Positions 23,760 through 31,487 of a stretch of DNA of 31,487 nucleotides are shown here, piece by piece. Numbering within the stretch: position 1 is the stretch's first letter; every line of letters starts with the position of its first letter. The notes below the pieces were generated by a model. That model did not search any database and was not told the DNA's origin. It worked only from the letters and a program-made list of their open reading frames with translations. Source of the stretch: an uncultured Oscillospiraceae bacterium (lineage in GTDB: Bacteria > Bacillota > Clostridia > Oscillospirales > Ruminococcaceae); the NCBI GenBank assembly GCA_905212515.1, contig CAJMEU010000009.1, positions 1 through 31,487 of the forward strand, written 5' to 3'. The translations under genes and the position numbers were made by a program.

Positions 23760-23790
23760 TTGACTGTGACGCTGCGTCACAGTTTATAAT
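23760..23790 (+). promoter_or_regulatory. MerR-type promoter: 19-bp spacer with a 21-bp palindrome
   Basis: TTGACT (23760-23765) and a perfect TATAAT (23785-23790) are separated by 19 bp, the elongated spacer typical of MerR-activated promoters. The palindrome 23763-23783 (half-site ACTGTGACGC, central T) lies within it. It drives the aminotransferase pair. On the minus strand TTGTCC-17-TAAACT overlaps the same site and may be the regulator's own promoter. Confidence 0.85.
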
Positions 23791-23839
23791 AAACGAAATC
23801 TTTGGACAATGCAATCGATTTTTGAAGGGAGAGACCTTT

Positions 23840-25027
23840 ATGCCCACCACCAGCCGGCGGGTGGACCGTTTCACCGATTCGGTCATTCGCCGTATGACGC
23901 GCATCAGCGACGCGCAGCCCGGCTGCATCAACCTCAGCCAGGGCTTCCCGGACTTCGACCCGCCCCGCCCCCTGCTGGACGCCCTGGCCAGCGTGGCTTA
24001 CGCGGGGCCCCACCAGTATTCCGTCACCTATGGCGCGCCCAATTTGTGCGAGGCGCTGGCGCGGCAGTACACGCAAAAACTGGGCCGCGCCATCGACCCC
24101 GAGCGGGAGGTGGTGGTGACCTGCGGCGGCACCGAGGCCATGATGGCCGTGATGATGACCCTGTGCGACCCCGGCGACCGGGTGATCGTGTTCAGCCCCT
24201 TTTACGAGAATTACGGCGCGGACGCCATTTTATCGGGCGCCGAGCCCGTGTTCGTGCCCTTGATCCCGCCGGATTTCCACTTCGACCCGGCCGCGCTGGA
24301 GGCCGCCTTTGCCGGCGGCGCCAAGGCCATTGTGGTGTGCAACCCCTCGAATCCCACGGGCAAGGTGTTCACCGCCGGGGAACTGACGCTGATCGGCAAA
24401 CTGGCGTGCCAATACGACGCCTTTGTGGTGACGGACGAGGTGTACGAGCACATCGTGTTCGAACCCCACCGCCACGTGTGCATGGCCGCGCTGCCCGGCA
24501 TGTACGAGCGCACCGTCACCTGCAGCAGCCTTTCGAAGACCTTTTCCATTACCGGCTGGCGGCTGGGCTACCTGGTGGGGCCGGAGGCGGTGATCGAGGG
24601 GGCAAAAAAGGTGCACGACTTCCTGACCGTGGGCGCGGCCGCGCCCTTGCAGGAGGCCGCCTGCGCGGGGCTAGCCCGGGGGCCGGGCTACTACGAGAGG
24701 CTGCGGGCCCTGTACACGGAAAATCGGGACTACTTCTGCGGGGGGCTGGAAAAGCTGGGCCTGGCCCACACGGTGCCCCAGGGCTCGTATTTCGTATTGC
24801 TGGACATCAGCGCGTTTCTGGCCCTGCCCCGGTTCGCGGGCTGGACGGACCTTGCCTTCTGCGAATGGATGGTGGGGGCGGTGGGCGTGGCCGCGGTGCC
24901 CGGCTCCAGCTTTTTCCGCGAGCCGGTGAACCATTTGATCCGCCTGCATTTTGCCCGCAGCAAAGAGACGTTGGACGAGGCGCTGGCACGCCTGGCGAAG
25001 CTGGCCGCCTATTTGGAAAAGGAGTGA
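23840..25027 (+). CDS. PLP-dependent class I/II aminotransferase (first of two)
   Basis: This 395-residue fold-type I aminotransferase has family features GCINLSQGFPDFDPP, TCGGTEAMMAVMMTL, VVCNPSNPTGKVF (substrate-carboxylate Asn), VVTDEVYEHIVF (Asp contacting the PLP nitrogen) and SSLSKTFSITGWRLGY with Schiff-base Lys about 233. It resembles the YbdL/kynurenine aminotransferase and aspartate-transaminase-like group of COG0436. The substrate is not readable from sequence. ATG 23840 follows GGGAGAGA; the promoter at 23760-23790 places it under the MerR regulator. It is 6 bases ahead of the second aminotransferase. Confidence 0.92.
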   Translation: MPTTSRRVDRFTDSVIRRMTRISDAQPGCINLSQGFPDFDPPRPLLDALASVAYAGPHQYSVTYGAPNLCEALARQYTQKLGRAIDPEREVVVTCGGTEAMMAVMMTLCDPGDRVIVFSPFYENYGADAILSGAEPVFVPLIPPDFHFDPAALEAAFAGGAKAIVVCNPSNPTGKVFTAGELTLIGKLACQYDAFVVTDEVYEHIVFEPHRHVCMAALPGMYERTVTCSSLSKTFSITGWRLGYLVGPEAVIEGAKKVHDFLTVGAAAPLQEAACAGLARGPGYYERLRALYTENRDYFCGGLEKLGLAHTVPQGSYFVLLDISAFLALPRFAGWTDLAFCEWMVGAVGVAAVPGSSFFREPVNHLIRLHFARSKETLDEALARLAKLAAYLEKE

Positions 25028-25033
25028 GCGAGG

Positions 25034-26164
25034 ATGAAGATCGACCCGTTTAAAGTGGAAGAATGGATGAACGCCTACGAGGTGGGCGCGCGCTACAACA
25101 TCGCCGAGACCTGCGTGGATTCGGTGAGTTTGGACGAGCTGTTCGCCCTGACCGGCGAGGACAAGGCCGCCTTCTGGGACGAATTCTGCGCCCGCCGCAT
25201 GACCTACGGCGATATCGAGGGCGCGCCGGCGTTTAAAGAGGGCATCTGCGGCCTGTATAAAACCCTGGCCCCGGACGACGTGGTGGTGACCCACGGCGCG
25301 GCGGGCGCCAACCACCATTTGTTCTACTCGCTGTTGGAGCCGGGGGACAAGGTGATCAGCGTGATGCCCACCTACCAGCAGCTGTACTCCATCCCCGCGG
25401 GCTACGGCGCCCAGGTGCTGCCGCTGACACTGCGGGTGGAAAACGGCTTTCTGCCCGATCTGGAGGAGCTGCGCCGCCTGGCGGCGGGCGGGGTGAAGAT
25501 GATCTGCCTGAACAACCCCAACAACCCCACGGGCGCCCTGATGGACGGCGAGACCCTGGGGGCCATCGTGGACATCGCCCGGCAGGCCGGGGCGTATTTG
25601 GTGTGCGACGAGGTGTACCGCCACCTGACCCAGGAGGACGGGTGGAGCGAATCAGTGGTTGATTTGTACGAGAAGGGCATCTCGGTGTCCAGCATGTCGA
25701 AGGTGTTCAGCCTGGCCGGGCTGCGGCTGGGGTGGATCGCCACCCGGGACAAGGAGGCGGTGAAGAGCTTCCTGTGCCACCGGGATTACAACCTGATCAG
25801 CTGCGGCATGTTCGACGAGGCCGTGGCCGCCCTGGCCCTGCGCCACGCCGACAAGCTGCTGGCGCGCAGCAAGGGCATTGTGCGGGAGAACCTGGCCCTG
25901 CTGGACGCCTGGGTGGAAAGCCAGCCCCACGTGTATTACACAAAGCCCCAGGCCGGCACCACAGCCCTGGTGTACTACGACCTGGACATCCCCTCCTATG
26001 AATTCTGCCGGCGGATGTACGGCGAGACCGGCGCCTTTGTGACGCCCGGCGCCTGTTTTGAGCAGGAGCACTGCGTGCGCGTGGGCTACGCCTGCGACAA
26101 GCAGACCCTGGCCGACGGCCTGGCGGCCTTCGGGGCCTTTTTGGCCGCGGCGGCCGGCCAATAA
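25034..26164 (+). CDS. PLP-dependent class I/II aminotransferase (second of two)
   Basis: This 376-residue protein is related to but clearly distinct from the first. Motifs are THGAAGANHHLFYSLLEPGD, CLNNPNNPTGALM, LVCDEVYRHL and SSMSKVFSLAGLRLGW with Schiff-base Lys about 223. It lacks the long N-terminal DSVIRRM segment of the first enzyme and begins KIDPFKVEEWMNAYEVGARYNIAETCVDSVSL, a layout seen in a clostridial aminotransferase group of unknown substrate and in capreomycidine-synthase-like enzymes. Start 25034 has GGAGTGAGCGAGG upstream; it lies in one operon with the first gene and so under MerR control. Why two transaminases are induced together is open: sequential steps on one amino acid, or detoxification of an amine-like effector, are both possible. 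Confidence 0.9.
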   Translation: MKIDPFKVEEWMNAYEVGARYNIAETCVDSVSLDELFALTGEDKAAFWDEFCARRMTYGDIEGAPAFKEGICGLYKTLAPDDVVVTHGAAGANHHLFYSLLEPGDKVISVMPTYQQLYSIPAGYGAQVLPLTLRVENGFLPDLEELRRLAAGGVKMICLNNPNNPTGALMDGETLGAIVDIARQAGAYLVCDEVYRHLTQEDGWSESVVDLYEKGISVSSMSKVFSLAGLRLGWIATRDKEAVKSFLCHRDYNLISCGMFDEAVAALALRHADKLLARSKGIVRENLALLDAWVESQPHVYYTKPQAGTTALVYYDLDIPSYEFCRRMYGETGAFVTPGACFEQEHCVRVGYACDKQTLADGLAAFGAFLAAAAGQ

Positions 26165-26173
26165 CAGACGGAA

Positions 26174-26256
26174 AAAGCGCCCCGGATTTTCCCGGGACGC
26201 CTGCCGGTTTATAAAAAAGCCAAGGGAGCCCCGTGCGGGCTTCCTTGGCTTTTCGT
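26174..26256. terminator. Tandem terminators between the aminotransferases and the epimerase-like gene
   Basis: A weak hairpin (about 26177-26200, GCGCCCCGG arm) is followed by a strong one: AAAAGCCAAGGGAGCCC (26215-26231) with its near-complement at 26237-26253. The second has A/T runs on both sides, so it works for both convergent transcripts. Confidence 0.85.
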
Positions 26257-26263
26257 TTTCGAT

Positions 26264-27145
26264 TCAGCGGTTGAAGTGCATGGCCAGGGCGCAGCTCCAG
26301 TCCTCGCCGGGGGCCAGGGTGGCGGCGGCGGGTTTTTCCTCCCACTCGCCGTCCGCGTCGCGGGCGTCGGGCAGGCTGTGCCAGGGCTCGATGCACACAA
26401 AGCGCAGGGGGCCCCTGGCGCTCCACACCAGCACATAGGGGAAGCCGGCGATGTCCACGGTGACGGCCCGGCCCGTGTCCTTTTCCACCAGGCTGAGGGT
26501 GTCGCTTTTCAAGCCGGAAAAGCAGATGCTGTCGTGTGCGAACAGCTGATCCGTCAGCGGGATGTCCTGCTGGCCGGTGAAATAAATGTGCTTGTTGCCT
26601 GTGACCAGGCCGTCGGTCTCACCGCATTCCACCACCTCGGGCGTCTCGGGCTGGGCAAAGCGCAGCACGTAATCCCCGGCTTGATGCGCGTCGTCAAAGG
26701 GGCAGGCAAAGCCGGGGTGGTAGCCGATGCCGAAGGGCATCTCCTCGTCGCTGTCGTTGTGCACCGTCAGCTTGTGGCGCACCGCGCTGCCCTCCAGGGT
26801 GTACTCGGCCTCCAGCCAGAACGCGAAGGGGAATTTCTCCATGGTGAGGGCGTTGGCCTCCAGCCGCAGCACCAGGCGCGCGGGGGCGGATTCCATCAGC
26901 GTGTGTTCCATATCCCGGGCAAAGCCGTGCTGGCCGCCCTCGTAGGCCACGCCCCGGTGGGTGAAGCGGCCGCCCTTCAGCCGGCCGGTATAGGGGAACA
27001 GGATGGGCGCGTGGCGGGGCCATACGTCCGGATCCGCCTGCCACAGCATCTCGGCGCCCGTGCGCTTGTCCACCACGCTGACAAGTTCCGCGCCGCGGCT
27101 GGCCACAGTGACGCGCAGAATTTCGTTTTCCAATGTATATTCCAT
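26264..27145 (-). CDS. Aldose 1-epimerase-family protein (LacX/GalM-like)
   Basis: This 293-residue beta-sandwich (galactose mutarotase-like) protein is of the LacX subtype. Motifs are ASRGAELVSVVDK, the strand around WPRHAPILFPYTGRL, HGFARDM (first histidine), FGIGYHPGFACPF (second histidine) and CIEPWHSLPD (Glu acting as general base). Family members interconvert anomers of free sugars; the LacX branch substrate is not well defined. ATG 27145 follows GAGGAGG. A TATACT (minus, 27187-27192) about 40 bases upstream may be the -10 box, with a weak -35. No sugar-operon genes are adjacent, so the physiological substrate is unknown. Confidence 0.9.
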   Translation of the reverse strand: MEYTLENEILRVTVASRGAELVSVVDKRTGAEMLWQADPDVWPRHAPILFPYTGRLKGGRFTHRGVAYEGGQHGFARDMEHTLMESAPARLVLRLEANALTMEKFPFAFWLEAEYTLEGSAVRHKLTVHNDSDEEMPFGIGYHPGFACPFDDAHQAGDYVLRFAQPETPEVVECGETDGLVTGNKHIYFTGQQDIPLTDQLFAHDSICFSGLKSDTLSLVEKDTGRAVTVDIAGFPYVLVWSARGPLRFVCIEPWHSLPDARDADGEWEEKPAAATLAPGEDWSCALAMHFNR

Positions 27146-27279
27146 AAAAGCCTCCTCAACATGCAGCTTTTTTTATTCTTTTTATCAGTATAGCCCAAAC
27201 CGAGGAAAATGAAAAGGGGCAAACGGGTGTCAGGCGGGCAAAATTTCGAATACCGTAAGGCAGGAAAGGAGTTTTGCAC

Positions 27280-28488
27280 ATGAACTACACCACCCAAACC
27301 CCGGACGCCGCGGCCGGGACCGACCTTCCGCGGCAGGCCGCCCTGACCGGGCGCGGCAGCCTGTGGGTGCGCAGCGCCACCGGCCGCGACGCCCTGCCGG
27401 TGACGGGCGTGTCGCTGCGGCTGACGCTGGAGGACGGCACCACCCGCGCCACCCAGACCGACGACACCGGCCTTGCCACATTCGAGGACATCCCCTGCCC
27501 GCCCGCCGCGCTGAGCCTGGACGAGGCCAACACACAGCGGCCCTACAGCACGGTGGACCTGTCCGTCTCCCGCGAGGGGTACGACCCCCAGGACTACGAG
27601 GGCATCCAGATCTTCGACACCCAGCAGAGCATGCTGGACCTGGCCCTGATCCCCTCGGAGGACCCGGACGGCGACCAGCAGGTGCGCACCCCCGCCTACG
27701 ACCCGGAGCAGTTCGACATCCCGCCCCACAAGCTGTATACGGGCGGCGATTCCAGCGGCCCCGAACCCGAGCAGACCTGCCCGGCCCCCCGGGTGCTTCC
27801 CCAGCCCATCATTCCCAACAGGATCACCGTCCACCTGGGCAAACCGGCGGCCTCGGCGCGCAATGTCACCGTGTCCTTCCGGGATTACATCAAGAACGTG
27901 GCCTCCAGCGAGGTGTACCCCACCTGGCCGGAGGAGGCGCTGCGCGCCAACATCCACGCCCAGATCAGCCTGGCGCTGAACCGCATCTTCACCGAATGGT
28001 ACAAGAGCAAGGGCTACAATTTCGACATCACCAACTCCACCAGCTATGACCAGTACTACGTCCACGGGCGCAGCATCTTCGAGCCTATGGACCGCATCAC
28101 CGAGGAGATCTTCAACACCTACGCCCGCAAGCAGGGCACCATCGACCCGTACTACACCGAGTACTGCGACGGCAAGACCGTGTCCTGCAAGGGCATGAAG
28201 CAGTGGGGCACCGTGACGCTGGCCCAGCAGGGCCGCAACGCGCTGCAGATCCTGCAGTATTACTACGGCAACGACCTGGAACTGGTGCGCACCAACAACA
28301 TCGCCGACATCCCCGAAAGCTACCCCGGAACCCCTTTGCGCATCGGCAGCACCGGCGACGCCGTGCGCGTGATCCAGCGCCAGCTGAACCGCATCGCGCA
28401 GGACTATCCCTTCTTCGGCCGCACCAGCGTGGACGGCGTGTTCGGCCAGACCACGGCGGACGTGGTGAAAAAATTCCAAAAGCAGTAA
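27280..28488 (+). CDS. Peptidoglycan-binding / SpoIID-like protein, N-terminal portion ended by an in-frame stop
   Basis: This 402-residue product starts at ATG 27280 (AAAGGAG 8 bases upstream). Residues about 22-130 form a carboxypeptidase-regulatory-like beta domain (GSLWVRSATGRDALPVTGVSLRL...). A Pro-rich linker follows, then a conserved clostridial block (ITVHLGKPAASARNVTVSFRDYIKNVASSEVYPTWPEEALRANIHAQISLALNRI...) ending in a SpoIID-type GMKQWGTVTLAQQGRNALQILQYYYG. The protein then enters a peptidoglycan-binding repeat (YPGTPLRIGSTGDAVRVIQRQLNRI) but meets TAA at 28486-28488, in mid-domain. The same frame continues with VVGRATWYKISYIYVSVKKL, the missing half of that domain. I read this as a nonsense-interrupted gene spanning 27280-29976. 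No signal peptide is visible, as is common for this spore-associated group. Confidence 0.8.
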   Translation: MNYTTQTPDAAAGTDLPRQAALTGRGSLWVRSATGRDALPVTGVSLRLTLEDGTTRATQTDDTGLATFEDIPCPPAALSLDEANTQRPYSTVDLSVSREGYDPQDYEGIQIFDTQQSMLDLALIPSEDPDGDQQVRTPAYDPEQFDIPPHKLYTGGDSSGPEPEQTCPAPRVLPQPIIPNRITVHLGKPAASARNVTVSFRDYIKNVASSEVYPTWPEEALRANIHAQISLALNRIFTEWYKSKGYNFDITNSTSYDQYYVHGRSIFEPMDRITEEIFNTYARKQGTIDPYYTEYCDGKTVSCKGMKQWGTVTLAQQGRNALQILQYYYGNDLELVRTNNIADIPESYPGTPLRIGSTGDAVRVIQRQLNRIAQDYPFFGRTSVDGVFGQTTADVVKKFQKQ

Positions 28489-29976
28489 AAACACCCCCAG
28501 GACTGCGTGGTGGGCCGCGCTACCTGGTATAAGATCAGCTACATTTATGTGAGCGTGAAAAAGCTGGCCCAGCTGACCAGCGAGGGCGAGCGCCCCTCCG
28601 GCGACTTGGTGGCCGGCACCTACCCGGGCACGGCCCTGCGCCAGGGCAGCCGGGGCGACAGTGTGGAACAGGTGCAGTTCTGGCTGTCCGAACTGGCGGA
28701 TTATATCCCCGGCATGACGGCCCCGGCGGTGGACGGCGTGTTCGGCGCCGGTACCGAGAGCGCGGTGCGCACCTTCCAGCGCCATTACGGCCTTACCGTG
28801 GACGGCGTGGTGGGCAAAGCCACCTGGGATAAGCTGTACGCCGAGTACACCTCCCTGGAGGCGGACATCACCCCGCCCGAGGCCGATAGCAACCGGCCGG
28901 GCACCTACCCGGGCACGGCTTTGCGCCAGGGCAGCCGCGGCGACAGCGTGCGCCGGCTGCAATTCTGGCTGCGCATCATCTCCCACTCCAACTCCGCCAT
29001 TCCCACCATCATCCCGGACGGCATCTTCGGCGCGGCCACCCTGCGGGCCGTACAGGCGTTCCAGACGTTCTACGGCCTGGCGGCCGACGGCGTGGTGGGC
29101 CGCGTCACCTGGGACAAAGTGTACGAGGTGTACACGGGCCTGCTGAACGGCCTGCTGGCCCCCAGCGAGCGGCCGGGCACCTACCCGGGCAGCCCGCTGC
29201 GCGTGGGCAGCCGGGGCCGGGCGGTGAAAGAGGTGCAGTACTACCTGTACCTGCTGAGCGCCTATTACACCGAGATCCCGCAGATCGCCTACGACGGCAT
29301 CTACGGCCAGGCCACGGCAAACGCCGTGCGTGCCTTCCAGCGGCTGTTCAAGCTGACGGAGGACGGCGTGGTGGGCCCCGCCACCTGGAACGCCATCTAC
29401 AGCCGCTTCTCGACTTTGCGCTCTTCCAGCGGCCCGGTGCTGAGCTACCGCGTGTTCGCCTACCCCGGCTACGACCTGAAAGAGGGCATCAGCGGCGACA
29501 TGGTGCGATTTGCACAGTTCATGCTGGCCTATGTGGCCTGGTTCTACGACGCGGTGACGCCCATTTCGGAGCTGGACGGCGTGTTCGGCGCCGAGACCGT
29601 GGACGCGGTGAAAGCCTTCCAGCGCGAATTCGCGCTGCCCATCACCGGCGTGGTGGATGAACCCACCTGGAACGCACTGGTGCTGACTTACCTGAGCCTG
29701 GCTTCCGACACGACGGAGAACGGCCGCGCCCCGGGCGAGTACCCGGGCTATGCGCTGGTATTCGGCAGCGCCGGAGGCGCCGTGCTGGAGCTGCAGCGCC
29801 TGATGAACAGCATCGCCGCGCGCTTCTGTTCGGCCTGGTTCGTGCCAGAGAGCGGCATCTTCGACCAGCAGACCCTGGACGCCGTCAAGGAGTTCCAGCA
29901 GGGCTTCGGCCTGCCGGTGACGGGCCTGGTGGACCGGGAGACCTGGGACACCATCTATGATTATTCCATCCTGTGA
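28321..29976 (+). repeat. Six tandem peptidoglycan-binding repeat units
   Basis: Unit starts (TAC of YPG) lie at 28321, 28621, 28906, 29182, 29461 and 29740, spaced 300, 285, 276, 279 and 279 bases. Units 2 and 3 are nearly identical in DNA over about 45 bases from their starts (28621 and 28906), which indicates recent duplication or gene conversion. Units 5 and 6 have diverged most. Confidence 0.85.
28507..29976 (+). CDS. Peptidoglycan-binding repeats, C-terminal portion of the interrupted gene (likely not independently expressed)
   Basis: In the same frame as the preceding ORF, 489 codons can be read from GTG 28507. The first 20 residues finish the domain broken by TAA. Five complete PG_binding_1-like repeats of about 92-95 residues follow, each opening YPG...L..GS.G..V and containing DG.FG..T..AV..FQ...GL...GVV...TW. 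There is no Shine-Dalgarno site before 28507 (upstream is CCCCCAGGACTGC), so translation would need readthrough, reinitiation or a correct base in place of the stop. If the stop is real the six-repeat wall-binding part is lost. A sequencing error is possible: the junction is rich in A and C runs. The M15-type peptidase gene follows by 14 bases. Confidence 0.65.
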   Translation: MVGRATWYKISYIYVSVKKLAQLTSEGERPSGDLVAGTYPGTALRQGSRGDSVEQVQFWLSELADYIPGMTAPAVDGVFGAGTESAVRTFQRHYGLTVDGVVGKATWDKLYAEYTSLEADITPPEADSNRPGTYPGTALRQGSRGDSVRRLQFWLRIISHSNSAIPTIIPDGIFGAATLRAVQAFQTFYGLAADGVVGRVTWDKVYEVYTGLLNGLLAPSERPGTYPGSPLRVGSRGRAVKEVQYYLYLLSAYYTEIPQIAYDGIYGQATANAVRAFQRLFKLTEDGVVGPATWNAIYSRFSTLRSSSGPVLSYRVFAYPGYDLKEGISGDMVRFAQFMLAYVAWFYDAVTPISELDGVFGAETVDAVKAFQREFALPITGVVDEPTWNALVLTYLSLASDTTENGRAPGEYPGYALVFGSAGGAVLELQRLMNSIAARFCSAWFVPESGIFDQQTLDAVKEFQQGFGLPVTGLVDRETWDTIYDYSIL

Positions 29977-29990
29977 AGGGAGTGCTTGAT

Positions 29991-30677
29991 ATGGCTAAAG
30001 TATTTGTGTACGATGCGTACACCAACCGCTTACTGCGGTATGATCTGAGCGAGAACGACCCCATGCCCTATTCCTACGGCAGCACGCTGCGGCTGAAGGA
30101 GTTCCGCGGTTCCTCCAACAGCCAGACGCTGTGGACCACCGTGGCCGCCATGGAGGCCTGGAACCTGACGCGCCGGCGCTACGGCAAGGGCATCTATGTG
30201 GGCTACGCCTTCAAGCGCATTTGGGAGGGCGGCCACGGCACCGCCAGCCAGCACTATGCGGGCGTCAGTTTCGACGTGGGGCAGAACGTGTCCAGCGCCG
30301 AGCGGCTGAAGATCCGCAATGCTGCCGTGGCCACCAAGGCCTGGGGTTATGTGGAGCCCATCAGCATGACGCCCCGCTGGGTGCACTTTGACCGCCGCTA
30401 CGGCAAGCCCGCCTGCAGCGGCACCACCGCCGGCTACCCCACCATCCGCCGGGGCGACCGCAGCACCTATGTGCTGATCCTGCAGGATGGGCTGAACGCC
30501 CTGGGCTATTCCACCCGCACGCTGGACGGCATCTGCGGCAACAACACCATCAACGCCGTGAAAGCTTTCCAGCGCAACGTGGGCCTGACGGCCGACGGCA
30601 TCTGCGGCTGCAACACCTGGAAAAAGCTGACCGCGGCCGTGGTGGGCATCGGCCGCACCAAGACCGTCATCGACTGA
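29991..30677 (+). CDS. M15-type zinc D,D-carboxypeptidase-like protein with C-terminal peptidoglycan-binding domain
   Basis: This is a 228-residue protein. Residues about 35-137 fit a peptidase M15/Hedgehog-like zinc fold: SQHYAGVSFDVG gives His88 and Asp95, and WVHFD gives His132, the three expected zinc ligands. Residues about 148-215 form one PG_binding_1 repeat (IRRGDRSTYVLILQDGLNALGYSTRTLDGICG...AVKAFQRNVGL...GICGCNTW). No signal peptide is visible, so it may act in the mother cell or in spores, or leave by another route. ATG 29991 follows AAGGGAG. It lies 14 bases downstream of the repeat gene and shares its binding domain, so the two probably act on the same wall polymer (inference). 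A terminator follows. Confidence 0.85.
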   Translation: MAKVFVYDAYTNRLLRYDLSENDPMPYSYGSTLRLKEFRGSSNSQTLWTTVAAMEAWNLTRRRYGKGIYVGYAFKRIWEGGHGTASQHYAGVSFDVGQNVSSAERLKIRNAAVATKAWGYVEPISMTPRWVHFDRRYGKPACSGTTAGYPTIRRGDRSTYVLILQDGLNALGYSTRTLDGICGNNTINAVKAFQRNVGLTADGICGCNTWKKLTAAVVGIGRTKTVID

Positions 30678-30713
30678 CCCGCCCGGCGCGGCCTCTCCCC
30701 CGCCGCACAGGGC

Positions 30714-30760
30714 AAAAAAGCCCCGTCCTTCCGTGAAGAAGGCGGGGCTTTCCCTTTTTT
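30714..30760. terminator. Terminator after the peptidase, shared with the GGDEF gene
   Basis: AAAAAAGCCCCGTCCTTC (30714-30731) pairs with GAAGGCGGGGCTT (30737-30750, one mismatch). CCCTTTTTT follows and an A-run precedes, so it works in both directions. Confidence 0.88.
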
Positions 30761-30762
30761 AT

Positions 30763-31487
30763 TTACGGGGCGGGCCGCCGCATGGCTTCCTTGACCGCGT
30801 ACATCTGCCGATCGGCGTGCACAAAGGCCGCCTCTAAATCGTTCGCGGCCTCGTCGGGCTTCAGGAAGGCCATGCCCACCGCCAGCGACAGCGGCACGCC
30901 CAAAAGGCCGGACGCGGCCGCCAATTCTTCGTGCAGCCCGGCCACCCGGCTTTCCATCTGTGCCTCGCCGGCCCCCAGGGCCACGGCAAAAAATTCATCC
31001 CCGCCCACACGGAACACCTGGTCCTGCCCCGCGCTGAACTGACGGCGCAGCACCGCGGCCACCTGCTGCAGGGCCTTGTCTCCCATGTGGTGGCCCCAGC
31101 GGTCGTTGACTGATTTGAAGCCGTTCACGTCCATCACCACACAGCACACCCGCCCCGCCGGGCGGCCCTTGCCGCCGAAATCCAGCAGATATTCCATATA
31201 GGCCGCCCGGTTGGGCAGGCCCGTCAGCACGTCGGTATAGGCGATGTGATAGATCTCGTTTTCCCGCTGCAGGCGGCGGTACTGCTCGTCGATCTTCTTG
31301 GTTTTCAGAATGGATTGAATGAATACGCCGTAGCAGGCCAGCACCACCAGGCAGAACAGCAGGAAACCGGGCGCATATTCCACACGCTCGATCATGGGCG
31401 CGGGGTAAGCCAGCTGGAACAGCAGCGCCGCATAGATCAGCAGCGCGGTGCCCATCATGGCGCCCCAGCCGGCCTTCACCACTTCCA
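30763..31487 (-). CDS. Membrane-bound diguanylate cyclase (GGDEF), N-terminus outside window
   Basis: About 241 residues are visible, open to the window edge. Two transmembrane helices (about WGAMMGTALLIYAALLFQLA and FLLFCLVVLACYGVFIQSIL) are followed by a linker helix (KIDEQYRRLQRENEIYHI) and a GGDEF domain: AYTDVLTGLPNRAAY, VVMDVNGFKSVNDRWGHHMGD and RVGGDEFF with an intact active site. The enzyme makes cyclic di-GMP from two GTP. The inhibitory I-site RxxD just before GGDEF reads AGQD, so product feedback is probably absent. The in-frame GTG near 31482 is unlikely to be the start because the frame stays open upstream and more membrane helices are expected. Confidence 0.92.
   Translation of the reverse strand, partial: EVVKAGWGAMMGTALLIYAALLFQLAYPAPMIERVEYAPGFLLFCLVVLACYGVFIQSILKTKKIDEQYRRLQRENEIYHIAYTDVLTGLPNRAAYMEYLLDFGGKGRPAGRVCCVVMDVNGFKSVNDRWGHHMGDKALQQVAAVLRRQFSAGQDQVFRVGGDEFFAVALGAGEAQMESRVAGLHEELAAASGLLGVPLSLAVGMAFLKPDEAANDLEAAFVHADRQMYAVKEAMRRPAP

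Noticed and set aside
26174..26202. Possible small RNA between the aminotransferases and the epimerase-like gene
   Set aside because: The two hairpins are simple terminators with no promoter between them.

Overview
The window is a GC-rich bacterial chromosome segment. Strong AGGAGG-type ribosome binding sites, short intergenic gaps, an SdpR/SdpI pair, a MacAB/YknXYZ-like transporter without an outer-membrane partner, a PadR-DUF1700 pair and a clostridial peptidoglycan-binding protein family all point to a high-GC Firmicute of the gut Oscillospiraceae/Ruminococcaceae type. That placement is inference; no rRNA or other marker is present. I found no tRNA, rRNA, CRISPR array or insertion sequence.

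Layout. 1-1004: 3' end of secA. 1.36-5.04 kb: a two-gene heterodimeric ABC exporter. 5.26-6.04 kb: a small unknown gene and an XRE regulator, divergent around an AT-rich region holding a 30-bp perfect palindrome. 6.09-9.98 kb (minus): rlmB followed by a 989-residue membrane protein that looks like a P-type ATPase which has lost its catalytic motifs. 10.0-11.0 kb: a largely gene-free, AT-richer stretch with dyads and one small tail-anchored protein gene. 11.0-12.0 kb: sdpR-sdpI-like autoregulator/immunity pair. 12.1-12.96 kb: class II fructose-bisphosphate aldolase. 13.1-14.4 kb (minus): PadR regulator plus DUF1700/DUF4097-like beta-repeat protein. 14.5-14.9 kb: a structured, possibly non-coding RNA locus with promoter-like sequences on both strands. 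14.9-17.3 kb: secreted beta-helix/Ig-like/DUF4214 protein. 17.3-19.0 kb (minus): ECF sigma factor and its coupled membrane partner. 19.1-22.8 kb (minus): adaptor, ATPase and permease of a MacAB-type exporter. 22.9-26.2 kb: a MerR regulator divergent from two consecutive PLP aminotransferases, with a textbook MerR promoter (19-bp spacer) between them. 26.3-27.1 kb (minus): aldose 1-epimerase-like enzyme. 27.3-30.7 kb: a repeat-rich peptidoglycan-binding protein split by an in-frame stop, then an M15-type peptidase. 30.8 kb to the end (minus): a membrane GGDEF protein, cut by the window edge.

How the genes work together. Much of the window is envelope function: secretion (SecA), two exporters, an ECF sigma/membrane-sensor pair, an SdpI-type immunity protein, an adhesin-like secreted protein and cell-wall binding/hydrolysing proteins. 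Several small regulator-plus-target modules (XRE, ArsR/SdpR, PadR, ECF, MerR) each carry visible operators or coupled start/stop codons.

The most unusual items are the degenerate P-type ATPase, the XRE-associated unknown gene with its palindrome, the MerR-aminotransferase module, the structured RNA locus at 14.6-14.8 kb and the nonsense-interrupted peptidoglycan-binding gene.
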